A stretch of DNA of 64,000 bases from Erythrobacteraceae bacterium Alg239-R51 (GCA_947331495.1 CAMZOI010000001.1:682001-746000); one strand, 5' to 3'. Counted from the stretch's first letter, positions 8,523-17,907 are shown. A program made the numbers and translations. The notes: a model not told the origin generated them from the sequence alone.

Positions 8523-9485
8523 ATGAATTCGACCGATCTCAAGGCATCCTTGCCGGCTGCAATTGCCGACCGCGTAACCTCGCTTTCGCTGCGCGACCGG
8601 CGTGCGATCGTGGTGCTCGACGTGGCCGGGCTCAGCACCTCCGAGCGCGACGAGATCGAATTGCAGATAGAACGGATCGTCAGCGCGGACGACGCGGTCG
8701 ACGAGGTCAGCGTGGTGATGACCGCCGAACGGTTCGAGCGGCAATTGATCGCGATCGGTTCCGGCAAGGGCGGGGTAGGCAAGTCCACCCTGACTGCAAA
8801 TCTGGCGATCTCGCTGGCACGAATGGGCCGCAAGGTCGGGCTGGTCGATGCCGATGTGTACGGTCCCTCGCAACCCGTCATCTTCGGTACGCAGGGGCAG
8901 AAGCCCGAGGCGCGCGACAACAAACCAATTCCGATCGAAAGCCGGTTCGGGGTTCCGCACCTGTCGATGGGCCATCTCGTCGCGCCCGGCAAGGCGCTGG
9001 CATGGCGTGGACCGATGGCAGGCAATGCGCTGGCCCAGCTGGTCGAGGCGCAGTGGGGCGCAACCGAACTGCTGCTGATCGATCTGCCGCCGGGCACCGG
9101 CGATGTGCAGCTGACCATGTTACAGCGTTTCAAGCCGGCGGGCGCAGTGCTCGTCTCGACACCACAGGATCTTGCGCTGATCGATGCGGCGCGTGCGGGG
9201 CAATTGTTCGACCAGGCGGATGTACCGATTATCGGCTTGGTCGAGAACATGGCCGGTTATGCCTGCCCGCATTGCGGCAAGCTTTCCGATCCCTTCGGCA
9301 GTGGCGGCGTGGAACAGGCTGCCGAGCGGCTCGACCTGCCGTTTCTCGGCCGCATACCGCTCGATCATGCGATCAGGCAGGGCAGCGATGCCGGCGAGCC
9401 TCCGGCCGCCAATGGCGGAAAGCTGGCCGAACCGTTCGACGCGATCGCCAGCCAAATTGACGCATGGCTGTCCGCGAAAAACTAA
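8523..9485 (+). CDS. apbC: Iron-sulfur cluster carrier protein Mrp/ApbC
   Basis: P-loop ATPase (ParA/MinD superfamily) that carries and delivers Fe-S clusters in the cytosol. The product is 320 residues. The N-terminal 60 or so resemble a MIP18-like domain. The deviant Walker A is GKGGVGKST (81-88), followed by DADVYGPSQP and LLIDLPPGTGD. A CPHC pair near residue 255 is the usual cluster-binding motif. The ATG at 8523 begins the family-typical protein; the frame is open far upstream, but that part is antisense to hflK. The last 22 nt overlap the next gene. Confidence 0.93.
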   Translation: MNSTDLKASLPAAIADRVTSLSLRDRRAIVVLDVAGLSTSERDEIELQIERIVSADDAVDEVSVVMTAERFERQLIAIGSGKGGVGKSTLTANLAISLARMGRKVGLVDADVYGPSQPVIFGTQGQKPEARDNKPIPIESRFGVPHLSMGHLVAPGKALAWRGPMAGNALAQLVEAQWGATELLLIDLPPGTGDVQLTMLQRFKPAGAVLVSTPQDLALIDAARAGQLFDQADVPIIGLVENMAGYACPHCGKLSDPFGSGGVEQAAERLDLPFLGRIPLDHAIRQGSDAGEPPAANGGKLAEPFDAIASQIDAWLSAKN

Positions 9486-11761
9486 CCAGTCTGCCGGTGA
9501 ACAGGCGGCAGATCTTCGCCGGCGCGCTGGCTGGCGGTGCGCTGGGCGTGGCGTGGTGGTTGTGGCCGCGCAATTACTCCAGCCCGCTCGCCCCTTCACC
9601 GAGCGAGCGCGACTTCGGCGGCTGGTTGACCATCGGGCGTGACGGGGTGGTTACGGTGGCAGTGCCGCAACTCGAAATGGGGCAGGGCGTGACCACCGTG
9701 CTGGCGCAGATCGTCGCGGTCGAACTGGGTGCGGACTGGCGGCAGATCGCGGTCGAACCGGCGCCGCCTTCAGGCCTTTATGCAAATGTCCCGCTGGCTG
9801 CGAAATGGGCAAGCCTGTGGTCCAACCTGCCAGGCATCGCCGATGAGGGCGACAACCTTCTGGCCACTCGTTTTGCGCGCGGCAACGCCTTCATCGCGAC
9901 GGCGGAAGGCACCACCCTCGATGCCTACGAAACACCCATGCGCGAAGCAGCCGCGACCGCCCGGGCGATGCTCGCCATGGCCGCTGCCGAGCGCTGGAAC
10001 GTGGCGTGGGAGGAATGCCAGGTCGGCAACGGGCTCGTCAGTTTCGGAGAAGAAGAACTCGGTTTCGGCGAACTGGTCGAGGATGCCGCCGAATTCGAGC
10101 CGCCCAACCCCCCGCCGGTGCGGACCGAGCCGGTTTCGGAGCGGCCGGTTGTCGGCGCGGTGGACATCGTGCCCGAATTTCCCCGGCTCGACCTTCCCGC
10201 CAAGGTCGACGGAACGTTCCTGTTCGCGGGCGATATCCGGCTTCCCGGAATGGTCTTTGCCTCGATCCGCCACGGTCCCCTTGGCGAGGGCGAACTCGTG
10301 CGCTTTTCCGATAGTGCAGCCGCGCGAATTCCCGGGCTGGTCGGGATCGTCCGCTCGCGGCGCTATCTCGCCGCCGTGGCCACCAGCTGGTGGACCGCAG
10401 AGCAGGCGCTCAAGGCGATGAACCCCGTGTTCGCCGGTCCCCCGCCGCCCCAAAGCGCGACCGAAGAAGCGAAGCTGGAAGCAGCGTTCGACGAAATCGA
10501 GCCGGTGCGGATTTACGAATATGGCGACGCCGACAGTCTGCTGGAACGGCCCGATCTGACCCGGCGCTATAGCGTCGCCTCGCAAGTCCATGCGACGATC
10601 GAGACCGCTGCGGCGACGGCGCGCTATGAAGATGGCCGGCTGGAGCTGTGGATTGCCAGTCAGGCCCCCGAGCTGACGCGCGAAGCGGCGGCGAAAGCTG
10701 TCGGACTGTCAGGCGCCGACGTCGTGCTCTATCCTACCGCGGCGGGCGGCAGTTTCGATGCGCGGCTGGAGAAACTCCACGCGATCGAGGTCGCCCAGAT
10801 CGCCAAGCAGATCGGACGCCCCGTCCAGCTCACCTGGCCAAGGGTACAGGAATTCCAGTCGGTTCCGGTACGAACGCCCGTTTCCGCAGAACTGTCGGCG
10901 GGCTTTGTTCCGGCCAGCGGCGGAACGATAGCTGCCTGGCGCGCGCGCCTGGCCATGCCCGCCACGATGCGCGAGTTCGGATATCGCCTATTCGACAATC
11001 TGCATTATCGCGCCGCGATCCGTCATGCCGCGGGCAAGGCCGATCCTCTGGCCTGCGAAGGTGCCGTTCCGCCCTACGGTATCGGTCATGTCGCGGTCGA
11101 TCACCTGCCGGTGCGCATCGACCTCGCCACCGGCCCGATGCGCGGCAATGCATCGGCCTACACCGCCTTCTTCACCGAATGCTTCATCGACGAACTGGCC
11201 GAAAAAGCCGGTCGCGATCCCTTTCTCTATCGCATGGAAATGCTCGGCGCCGCGCCTCAGATGGCCGAAGTGTTGCGGCGCGCGACGCGCATGGCGGGCT
11301 GGGACGGCGGGCGCCGCGGGACGGGGCAGGGCCTGGCGATGGCACGGATGGGCTCGCCCGACGGGGGCGGACGGATCGCCTGCGTCGCGCAGGCTGCGCT
11401 TGCCGAGGGCGGCGTACGAGTAACGAACCTCCACGCCGCGGTCGATATCGGGCGGATCGTCAACCTCGATATCGCGCGCCAGCAGATCGAAGGCGGCCTG
11501 ATATTCGGGCTTGGCCTCGCCACCGGCAGCAGCGTTTCTTTCGAAGACGGCATGCCGCAACCGCGCAGGCTGGCTGCGCTGAACCTTCCCACCCTGGCAG
11601 ATTCTCCCGACATTACCGTCGAGTTCATCGCCAGCGATGCTCCCCCGTTCGATCCGGGCGAGCTCGGCGTTGTCGCCGCGCCGCCCGCCATCGCCAATGC
11701 GCTTTATTCTGCGACCGGCGTGCGTTTTCGCCGGCTGCCCCTATTGTCGGAAGGTCTATGA
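9464..11761 (+). CDS. Molybdopterin-binding xanthine dehydrogenase-family subunit (IorB-like)
   Basis: Large molybdenum-hydroxylase subunit resembling the beta subunit of isoquinoline 1-oxidoreductase. The product is 765 residues. The N-terminus carries VNRRQIFAG followed by a hydrophobic stretch, a Tat-like signal or anchor. Family motifs include EMGQGVTTVLAQIVAVELG, PAAGGSFD-like and a C-terminal GELGVVAAPPAIANAL, where the Glu of GExG is the expected active-site base. It overlaps mrp by 22 nt and hemH by 4 nt. No small 2Fe-2S subunit or XdhC-type maturation gene is in the window, so the electron partner is unknown. Confidence 0.85.
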   Translation: MAVREKLTSLPVNRRQIFAGALAGGALGVAWWLWPRNYSSPLAPSPSERDFGGWLTIGRDGVVTVAVPQLEMGQGVTTVLAQIVAVELGADWRQIAVEPAPPSGLYANVPLAAKWASLWSNLPGIADEGDNLLATRFARGNAFIATAEGTTLDAYETPMREAAATARAMLAMAAAERWNVAWEECQVGNGLVSFGEEELGFGELVEDAAEFEPPNPPPVRTEPVSERPVVGAVDIVPEFPRLDLPAKVDGTFLFAGDIRLPGMVFASIRHGPLGEGELVRFSDSAAARIPGLVGIVRSRRYLAAVATSWWTAEQALKAMNPVFAGPPPPQSATEEAKLEAAFDEIEPVRIYEYGDADSLLERPDLTRRYSVASQVHATIETAAATARYEDGRLELWIASQAPELTREAAAKAVGLSGADVVLYPTAAGGSFDARLEKLHAIEVAQIAKQIGRPVQLTWPRVQEFQSVPVRTPVSAELSAGFVPASGGTIAAWRARLAMPATMREFGYRLFDNLHYRAAIRHAAGKADPLACEGAVPPYGIGHVAVDHLPVRIDLATGPMRGNASAYTAFFTECFIDELAEKAGRDPFLYRMEMLGAAPQMAEVLRRATRMAGWDGGRRGTGQGLAMARMGSPDGGGRIACVAQAALAEGGVRVTNLHAAVDIGRIVNLDIARQQIEGGLIFGLGLATGSSVSFEDGMPQPRRLAALNLPTLADSPDITVEFIASDAPPFDPGELGVVAAPPAIANALYSATGVRFRRLPLLSEGL

Positions 11762-12786
11762 CCCAGCAACCGCAGCAGCTTCCCGCCGATCATCCCACCG
11801 TCGAGTCCGGCGCGATTGGCGTCTTGATCGTCAATCTGGGGACGCCCGATGCGCCGGAAGCCGGTGCGGTAAAACGTTATCTTGCGGAATTTCTGTCCGA
11901 CAAGCGGGTGGTCGAGATCCCGTCGATCGCGTGGCAACCGATCCTGCGCGGCATCATCCTCAACACCCGCCCCAAGAAAAGCGCGCACGCCTATGCGCAA
12001 GTCTGGACCGACGAGGGTTCGCCTCTCGCGGTCATTACCCGCAAACAGGCCGAAGCGATGCAGCAATCGCTGGGCGATGCCATACGGGTCGACTGGGCCA
12101 TGCGTTACGGGAAGCCTTCGATCCCGGACCGGTTGCAGGCGTTGATGGATGCCGGGTGCGAACGCATCCTGCTCGCGCCGTTATATCCACAATATTCCGG
12201 TGCCACGACCGCAACTGTCGCCGACAAGGCGGCGGACAAGCTGCGATCGATGCGCTGGCAGCCCGCCCTGCGCATGCTGCCGCCCTATCACGACGATCCC
12301 GCCTATATCGATGCCCTGGCGAGCGATCTTTCGCGCCAGATGGACAGACTCGAATTTGTCCCGGAAGTGCTGCTGCTGAGCTTTCACGGCATGCCGGAAC
12401 GCACCTTGCATCTGGGCGATCCGTATCATTGCCAGTGTCAGAAGACCTCGCGCCTGTTGCAGGACCGGCTCGCCCGGCCCGGCCTGCGGTTCCGGACCAC
12501 GTTCCAGTCGCGCTTCGGGCGCGCCAAGTGGCTCGAGCCGGCGACCGATGCGGTGCTGGCCGAAGAGGCCCGGGCGGGAACGCGTCGTCTGGCTATCGCC
12601 GCACCGGGGTTTTCCGCCGACTGCCTCGAAACGCTGGAGGAACTGGCCATTCAGGGGCGCGAACAATTTACCGAGGCCGGGGGCGAGGAGTTCGCCGCGC
12701 TCGCGTGCCTCAACACTTCGGACGCTGGCCTTCAAATGCTCGAAACGCTCTTGCGCCGCGAGCTGTCGGGGTGGATAGATTGCTAA
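11758..12786 (+). CDS. hemH: Ferrochelatase
   Basis: Inserts Fe(II) into protoporphyrin IX, the last step of protoheme synthesis. The product is 342 residues, the normal length. It opens with VLIVNLGTPDAP and carries the metal-site His210 in LLSFHGMPE and Glu291 in PGFSADCLETLEEL. The ATG overlaps the previous stop (ATGA) with GGAAGG just upstream. A heme-using cytochrome P450 gene follows 35 bp later, possibly co-transcribed. Confidence 0.95.
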   Translation: MTQQPQQLPADHPTVESGAIGVLIVNLGTPDAPEAGAVKRYLAEFLSDKRVVEIPSIAWQPILRGIILNTRPKKSAHAYAQVWTDEGSPLAVITRKQAEAMQQSLGDAIRVDWAMRYGKPSIPDRLQALMDAGCERILLAPLYPQYSGATTATVADKAADKLRSMRWQPALRMLPPYHDDPAYIDALASDLSRQMDRLEFVPEVLLLSFHGMPERTLHLGDPYHCQCQKTSRLLQDRLARPGLRFRTTFQSRFGRAKWLEPATDAVLAEEARAGTRRLAIAAPGFSADCLETLEELAIQGREQFTEAGGEEFAALACLNTSDAGLQMLETLLRRELSGWIDC

Positions 12787-12821
12787 TCGCCACTTAATAA
12801 CTTTCCTGCTAGAGAGATTCC

Positions 12822-14225
12822 ATGGCCACCCTCGCACCGCACCAACCCGCCGAGATCGCACCCACCCATTGGGGGCAGGGCACGCTGTCCGACGACGATT
12901 TGTCGCACATTCCGGGCGAGAAGGGCTGGCCGATCGTCGGTCACACATTTACCCAGCTGGCCGATCCGCACGCCTTCACGCGGCGCATGGTCGAAACCTA
13001 CGGCCGCGTCTATCGCGTCCATTCGATGGGCGGCTGGAACGTCGCCATGGTCGGCCCGGAAGCGAACGAGCTGGTGCTGTTCAACCGCGACAAGATTTTT
13101 TCTTCGACACAAGGCTGGGGCCCGGTGCTCGACCAGCTCTTTCCACGCGGATTGATGCTGCTCGATTTCGATCACCACCGGGCCGATCGCCGCGCCCTGT
13201 CGATCGCCTTCAAGCCCGGACCGATGCGGCATTATGCAGACGCGCTCAACCGCGGCATCTCCAGGCGGGTCGGGCAATGGGGCGGAGGCGAGATGCGCTT
13301 CTACCCCGCGATCAAGGAACTTACTCTCGATCTTGCCGCCGACAGTTTCATCGGTCTGCCTTTCGGCCCCGAAGCGGACCGCATCAACCAGGCATTCGTC
13401 GACATGGTCCAGGCCAGTGTCGCGCCGATTCGCAAGCCGCTGCCCTTCACCCAGATGAAGCGCGGCGTGGACGGGCGGGCTTTCCTGGTCGACTATTTCA
13501 GCAAGGAAACCCGGCGACGCCGCGCTGAAGGCGGCGGGCAGGACATGTTCAGCCAGTTCGCCACCGCCGAATACGAGGATGGCAGCCAGATGGCGGTCGA
13601 CGAGGTGGTCGACCACATGAACTTCCTGATGATGGCCGCGCACGACACGATCACCTCGTCCGCCACGTCGCTGCTATGGCTGCTCGCCAAGCACCCCGAA
13701 TGGCAGGAGAAGCTGCGGCAGGAAATCGAGGCTGTCACCGGTGGTCTCGCCGGCGATGGCACGGTGCGCGATCTTGCCTACGAAGATCTCGGCAAGCTTG
13801 AATTGACCGACATGGCCTTCAAGGAAGCGCTGCGCTTCGTGCCGCCGGTCCCGTCGATGCCGCGCCGGGCGCTGAGAGAGTTCGAATTCGGCGGCTATCG
13901 CATTCCCGCCGGCGCGCATGTCGGGATCAACATCTACCACACGCATCACGACGCGGAATACTGGGACGATCCCTGGAGTTTCGACCCGATGCGTTTCACG
14001 CCGGACAAGGTGAAGGCGCGGCACAAATATGCCTGGGTGCCCTTTGGTGGCGGCGCGCATATGTGCCTTGGTCTGCACTTCGCCTACATGCAGGTGAAGA
14101 TCCTGCTGGCGCAGCTCCTGCCGCGCTATCGCGTGGAACTGACCGACGGCGATCCGGACTGGCAGGAATGGCCGATCCCCAAGCCCAAGGACGGGCTGAA
14201 GATAAAGCTGACGGCTATCAGCTGA
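12822..14225 (+). CDS. Cytochrome P450
   Basis: Heme-thiolate monooxygenase, soluble, 467 residues, no signal peptide or anchor. It has the heme-binding loop FGGGAHMCLG (proximal Cys415), an I-helix AAHDTITSSAT carrying the acid-alcohol pair, and ExxR in KEALRF. It looks closest to the CYP120/CYP26/CYP51-like branch, which often acts on terpenoid, sterol or retinoid-type lipids; that placement is from general resemblance only. The ATG has an AGAGAGA ribosome-binding site. No ferredoxin or ferredoxin reductase gene is adjacent. Convergent with the DUF1674 gene, overlapping it by 8 nt. Confidence 0.9.
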   Translation: MATLAPHQPAEIAPTHWGQGTLSDDDLSHIPGEKGWPIVGHTFTQLADPHAFTRRMVETYGRVYRVHSMGGWNVAMVGPEANELVLFNRDKIFSSTQGWGPVLDQLFPRGLMLLDFDHHRADRRALSIAFKPGPMRHYADALNRGISRRVGQWGGGEMRFYPAIKELTLDLAADSFIGLPFGPEADRINQAFVDMVQASVAPIRKPLPFTQMKRGVDGRAFLVDYFSKETRRRRAEGGGQDMFSQFATAEYEDGSQMAVDEVVDHMNFLMMAAHDTITSSATSLLWLLAKHPEWQEKLRQEIEAVTGGLAGDGTVRDLAYEDLGKLELTDMAFKEALRFVPPVPSMPRRALREFEFGGYRIPAGAHVGINIYHTHHDAEYWDDPWSFDPMRFTPDKVKARHKYAWVPFGGGAHMCLGLHFAYMQVKILLAQLLPRYRVELTDGDPDWQEWPIPKPKDGLKIKLTAIS

Positions 14226-14379
14226 AATCGATGGCGATGCCATCCTTGACCCAGTCGCCGTAGCGCGTCGGGCTCAACTCCTCGTCGACCTCGCCCTTCT
14301 TCGGTTCGGGCGGGGGGTCGTTCGTCCAGTGGGCGGGCTTCTCGAACCCTTCGGGTCGTTCGTGTGCGCGTTTCGCCAT
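14218..14379 (-). CDS. DUF1674 protein (succinate dehydrogenase assembly factor 4-like)
   Basis: 53-residue protein ending with the conserved family block ELSPTRYGDWVKDGIAIDFS; the upstream FEKPAHWTNDPPPEPKKGE stretch is also typical. Homologues (Sdh8/SDHAF4) bind flavinylated SdhA and help assemble complex II; function here is by family. It is divergent from rsmB, a pairing common in alphaproteobacteria. The frame stays open far upstream antisense to rsmB, but only this last segment looks like protein. Confidence 0.85.
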   Translation of the reverse strand: MAKRAHERPEGFEKPAHWTNDPPPEPKKGEVDEELSPTRYGDWVKDGIAIDFS

Positions 14380-14434
14380 GGTGACAAGATGATGTGGCTG
14401 GCCCAGTTGTGCAAGTGCGCGTAGAGCGCGCGCC

Positions 14435-15697
14435 ATGGCCCAACCCACCGGAATCCACGCCCGCCGCGCGGCGCTTCGCCTGCTCGATGCCGTGCTGCAC
14501 CGGAACGATACGCTCGACCTGGCTTTCGCTGGCGCGACGAAGGATATTCGCAAGTTCGAGGACCGGGCGCTCGCCCGGGCGATTGCCAGCGAGACGCTGC
14601 GCTGGCTTGTCGATCTCGATGCCCTGATAGACAGCGCCACGAAGAAGCGGCTGCCGGACAATGCGAAAGCCCGCATGGTCCTGCGGCTGATGCTAGCCCA
14701 ATGGTTGCGCCTCGATACGCCGCCGCACGCAGTCGTGGCCACGGGGCTCGAGCTGCTGGCGGCAGGACCGCGCAGGCTTGCCCACGGCGTTTTTTCGACG
14801 CTGACAAAGCGCAAGGTATCGCTGCCCGGATCTCCCACGCTCCCTGCCGAGGTCGTCGCGCGCTGGGGGGACCGGGCCGAACCGATCGCGCGCGGTCTGG
14901 CCGAACCGCCGCCGCTCGACCTCACGCTGCGGCATGCGGTCGAAACCGAACGCTGGAAAACGCAGCTGGCCGCCGACAGTTTCGTCCCCGGCCACTTGCG
15001 CCTTCCGCGAGGAGAGAATGTCGAAAACCTTCCCGGCTTCGGAACGAAGGACGGCGGCGGCGCATGGTGGGTGCAGGATCTGGCCGCCTCGCTTCCCGCA
15101 CGCCTGCTCGGCGAAGGGACCAGCGATGGTAACGCCCGCCATGTTCTCGACCTGTGCGCAGCGCCCGGGGGCAAGACATTGCAACTGGCGGCGCAGGGCT
15201 GGAACGTCACCGCGCTCGATATTTCAAAGCGCCGCCTCGACCTGCTCAAACAGAACCTGAAGCGCACCGGCCTGACGGCAGGCACCGTGCGCGCCGACGC
15301 CCTGAAATGGGAACCCAAGCATCAGTTCGACGCGATTCTGCTCGATGCGCCGTGCACCGCCACCGGCACTGCCCGCCGCCATCCCGATGTGCTGCACCGT
15401 ATTGGCCAACAACAGATTGCGGACATGGCCGCACTGCAATCGGCGCTGCTTCAGCGGGCGCAGACCTGGCTCAAACCGGGCGGCGTGCTGGTCTATGCGG
15501 TCTGCTCGCTCGAAAGCGAGGAGGGCGAGGGGCAGGTGGCGCAGGTTTCGCTCGATCTCCAGCCGATCGAGGGCAGAGAACTGCCCCCCGGCCTCACCCC
15601 CGCGCCCGAAGGGTGGCTGCGTACCGATCCCGGAATGCTGCTGGACGAAGGCGGGCTGGACGGTTTCTTTATCGTCCGGTGGCGAAAACCGGCCTGA
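14435..15697 (+). CDS. rsmB: RsmB-like 16S rRNA (cytosine-C5) methyltransferase
   Basis: SAM-dependent m5C methyltransferase, expected to modify 16S rRNA (C967 in E. coli). The product is 420 residues: an N-terminal NusB-like helical domain (about 1-130), then a Rossmann methyltransferase domain. SAM motif I is LDLCAAPGGKT (about 238-248). The two catalytic cysteines are Cys307 (DAPCTATGT) and Cys357 (YAVCSLESEE). It is divergent from DUF1674 and tail-to-tail with the amine oxidase, with only 6 bp between. Confidence 0.92.
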   Translation: MAQPTGIHARRAALRLLDAVLHRNDTLDLAFAGATKDIRKFEDRALARAIASETLRWLVDLDALIDSATKKRLPDNAKARMVLRLMLAQWLRLDTPPHAVVATGLELLAAGPRRLAHGVFSTLTKRKVSLPGSPTLPAEVVARWGDRAEPIARGLAEPPPLDLTLRHAVETERWKTQLAADSFVPGHLRLPRGENVENLPGFGTKDGGGAWWVQDLAASLPARLLGEGTSDGNARHVLDLCAAPGGKTLQLAAQGWNVTALDISKRRLDLLKQNLKRTGLTAGTVRADALKWEPKHQFDAILLDAPCTATGTARRHPDVLHRIGQQQIADMAALQSALLQRAQTWLKPGGVLVYAVCSLESEEGEGQVAQVSLDLQPIEGRELPPGLTPAPEGWLRTDPGMLLDEGGLDGFFIVRWRKPA

Positions 15698-15703
15698 CCG
15701 CCG

Positions 15704-17050
15704 TCAGGCATTCGTGATTTCGGCGGCCGCCCGTTCGCCCGAGCGGATCGCGCCATCGATATATCCGGTCCACCGTGCCGACGTCTCGGTTCCCGCCCAG
15801 TGGATCGGGCCGACAGGCTCCCGTAACAAGGGGCCGTATTTCGCGAACAGGCCGGGCGGGGCATAGGCGCCGTAACATCCCCCGGACCATTGTTCACCCG
15901 TCCAGTCATTGTCGACATAATCGACAGGATTGCGCGCCTCTTCACCGAAATGTTCGGCCAGCATCTCGACCAGCGCGTCGCGGCGAGCCGGTGCCCCCGC
16001 ATCGCTATGGTCGAGCGCGTTATTGCCGTCGAAGAAGCCGGCAATGATGCCTTTTTCCTGCCCCGGCGGCGATACGTCGAAACATGGCGCACAAGGGTGA
16101 TCGTCGGCGAATATCATGCCGTTCAGGCCATGATCGCGCCAGAACGGTCGATCGTAGGCGATCCAGTACTTGATCGCGCTGCCCATGCTCAACCGGTCGT
16201 GGAAGGCTGCCTTCGCCATGGGCAGTGGCGGATCGAAGGCGATCCGGTTCAGCTGGGTGGCTGGAACCGCGACGATGGCCCTTGCCGCGTGATAGGTTGC
16301 GGTGCTTGTCCGGACCGTTACGCCGGCCTTGTTCCACTGCACGTCGTGAACCGGCTGCGACAGGCGCAGGCAATCGCCAAGCTCCTCGCCGATCCTGCGC
16401 GCGATCTGGTGGACGCCGCCATGGAAAAGATAACGCTGCGCACCTTCGCCGAGTGCCGACAGGATGACATCGAACCCGTCGCCCGATTTCACGTAATGCA
16501 GAAAGAACAGCATGGAGATCTGCGATGCCTCGGCGCAGAACAGCGAAAAGCAGACCATTCGGTACAGTGTCCGCATCCGATTCGTGCGCACATCGGACAA
16601 AAGCCACTGTTCGACCGTCATGGCGTCCAGTTCGGCCGCGCGGGGATGGTCCCACGGCGCTTCGCAATCGAGCGGTGCGATCAGTTTGCCCAGCTTGCGC
16701 CGGGCGCCGAGGTAATCGATGCCTTCGACAACGTTGAACAGGCCAGCCACGTCCTCGCCATCGCCGCGATGGTCCTTGCCTCCGATCCGGAAGCAGCCCT
16801 TGCCCTCCATCGGCGTCGAATAGGTTCGTATCTGCAGCTCGTCTGCCCAGGCTTTCAGCCGCGTCTGGGTAGGGCCCAGCCACATTCCGCCCAGATCGAT
16901 ATCGAGCCCGGCGATCGTCCCCGGCTTGGTTCGCCCGCCGACACGGTCCCGGGCTTCGAGAACAAGGACGCCATGCTCGCCCTGTTTGCGCAGCGCTCTG
17001 GCTGCGGCCAACCCGGCAAATCCGGCACCGATTACGATGGTGTCGGGCAT
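15704..17050 (-). CDS. Flavin monoamine oxidase-family protein
   Basis: FAD-dependent amine oxidase fold, 448 residues. The N-terminal dinucleotide-binding motif is VIGAGFAGLAAARAL, followed by LEARDRVGGRT and GGMWLGPTQ. The C-terminal FAD segment is HWAGTETSARWTGYIDGAIRSGERAA, typical of monoamine and putrescine oxidases. No signal peptide. A GGAAG ribosome-binding site lies upstream of the ATG. An N-carbamoylputrescine amidase is encoded 2 kb away, so a polyamine substrate is conceivable, but nothing in the sequence fixes it. Confidence 0.88.
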   Translation of the reverse strand: MPDTIVIGAGFAGLAAARALRKQGEHGVLVLEARDRVGGRTKPGTIAGLDIDLGGMWLGPTQTRLKAWADELQIRTYSTPMEGKGCFRIGGKDHRGDGEDVAGLFNVVEGIDYLGARRKLGKLIAPLDCEAPWDHPRAAELDAMTVEQWLLSDVRTNRMRTLYRMVCFSLFCAEASQISMLFFLHYVKSGDGFDVILSALGEGAQRYLFHGGVHQIARRIGEELGDCLRLSQPVHDVQWNKAGVTVRTSTATYHAARAIVAVPATQLNRIAFDPPLPMAKAAFHDRLSMGSAIKYWIAYDRPFWRDHGLNGMIFADDHPCAPCFDVSPPGQEKGIIAGFFDGNNALDHSDAGAPARRDALVEMLAEHFGEEARNPVDYVDNDWTGEQWSGGCYGAYAPPGLFAKYGPLLREPVGPIHWAGTETSARWTGYIDGAIRSGERAAAEITNA

Positions 17051-17370
17051 GTCGTCGGGCTTCCGCTTCCTTTGGCCAGTACAATGTCCGCCGTCTCGGC
17101 CAATCGCTCTTTCCTACAGCCCCTGTCCTGGCGCATGGTTGCCGGATGAGCGTTCCGTGTCCAGCCTTGAAAGAAGTATCGCATGTTCTGCCGCGCGCCG
17201 CCGAACTGCGCATGGCTATCTGGGCGGGGCCTTCGCTAGCGCGGAATGGAAGGTTACGCTCCGCCCCCGAATATCCGGTTCATGTCTATGTTTTCATGCC
17301 GGAAAGAGAGGGCGGAGCGTTTTTAATAACACCCTTGTGTGCGGTCCACCGAAGGTTACGAACCGCCGGG
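17051..17370. other. Non-coding region between amine oxidase and msrA
   Basis: 320 bp without a convincing gene. It should carry the amine oxidase promoter and the end of the msrA transcript. It also contains a long hairpin with a T-run on the plus strand (17256-17324, listed separately), and a short direct repeat GAAGGTTACG at about 17249 and 17351. Confidence 0.6.
17256..17324 (+). terminator. Strong rho-independent terminator-like hairpin with no obvious gene
   Basis: Outer stem of 11 perfect base pairs, ACGCTCCGCCC (17256-17266) with GGGCGGAGCGT (17310-17320). Inside is a second stem, TCCGG-tt-CATG (17274-17284) with CATG-CCGGA (17295-17303). TTTT follows immediately. The T-run exists only on the plus strand, yet both flanking genes are on the minus strand. 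It may end an unannotated small RNA or block antisense read-through. Confidence 0.6.
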
Positions 17371-17907
17371 TCAGGCGTCTTCCTTCAGGTACTTCTGAAA
17401 GCTCTTGCGCAGCTTCATCAGCTTGGGCGGGATCGTCGCCTGGCAGTACGGATTGCGCTGGCCTTCGCCTTCCCAGTATTCCTGGTGATAGTCTTCGGCC
17501 GGATACCATTCGCCGCTTTCGATGGTCGTCACCGCTTCCTGACCGTCATGCTCCTCGTTCCAGCGCGCGATGGCGGCCTTGGCTTCGTCCTCCTGTCCGT
17601 CGAGCGGGAAGATGGCGCTGCGATATTGCGTGCCGACATCATTGCCCTGGCGATTGAGCTGAGTCGGATCATGCGTGCCCAGGAACACGTCGTAGATCTG
17701 GCCGAGGGTGATCGTGTCGGGATCGAAGGTCACGCGCACGCCTTCGGCGTGGCCGGTATTGCCGCTGCACACTTCCTTGTAGGTCGGGTCGGGCTTGTCG
17801 CCACCTATGTACCCGCTTTCCACCTCGGTTACGCCGATGACGTCCTTCATCACCGCTTCGGTGCACCAGAAGCACCCACCCGCCACGATTGCCTGTTGTT
17901 CTGCCAT
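17371..17907 (-). CDS. msrA: Peptide-methionine (S)-S-oxide reductase MsrA
   Basis: Reduces the S-epimer of methionine sulfoxide. The product is 178 residues with the active-site GCFWC motif (catalytic Cys12) close to the N-terminus, and the family segments YIGGDKPDPTYKEVCSG and HDPTQLNRQGNDVGTQYRS. The start at 17907 is chosen because GGAGA sits about 5 nt upstream and the protein then begins just before the catalytic motif; an in-frame ATG at 17961 would add 18 unlikely residues. Probably cytosolic, as no signal peptide is visible. Confidence 0.95.
   Translation of the reverse strand: MAEQQAIVAGGCFWCTEAVMKDVIGVTEVESGYIGGDKPDPTYKEVCSGNTGHAEGVRVTFDPDTITLGQIYDVFLGTHDPTQLNRQGNDVGTQYRSAIFPLDGQEDEAKAAIARWNEEHDGQEAVTTIESGEWYPAEDYHQEYWEGEGQRNPYCQATIPPKLMKLRKSFQKYLKEDA

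Noticed and set aside
8448..8975. Upstream extension of the HflK reading frame across mrp
   Set aside because: Antisense to the Walker motif region of mrp and unlike any HflK N-terminus.
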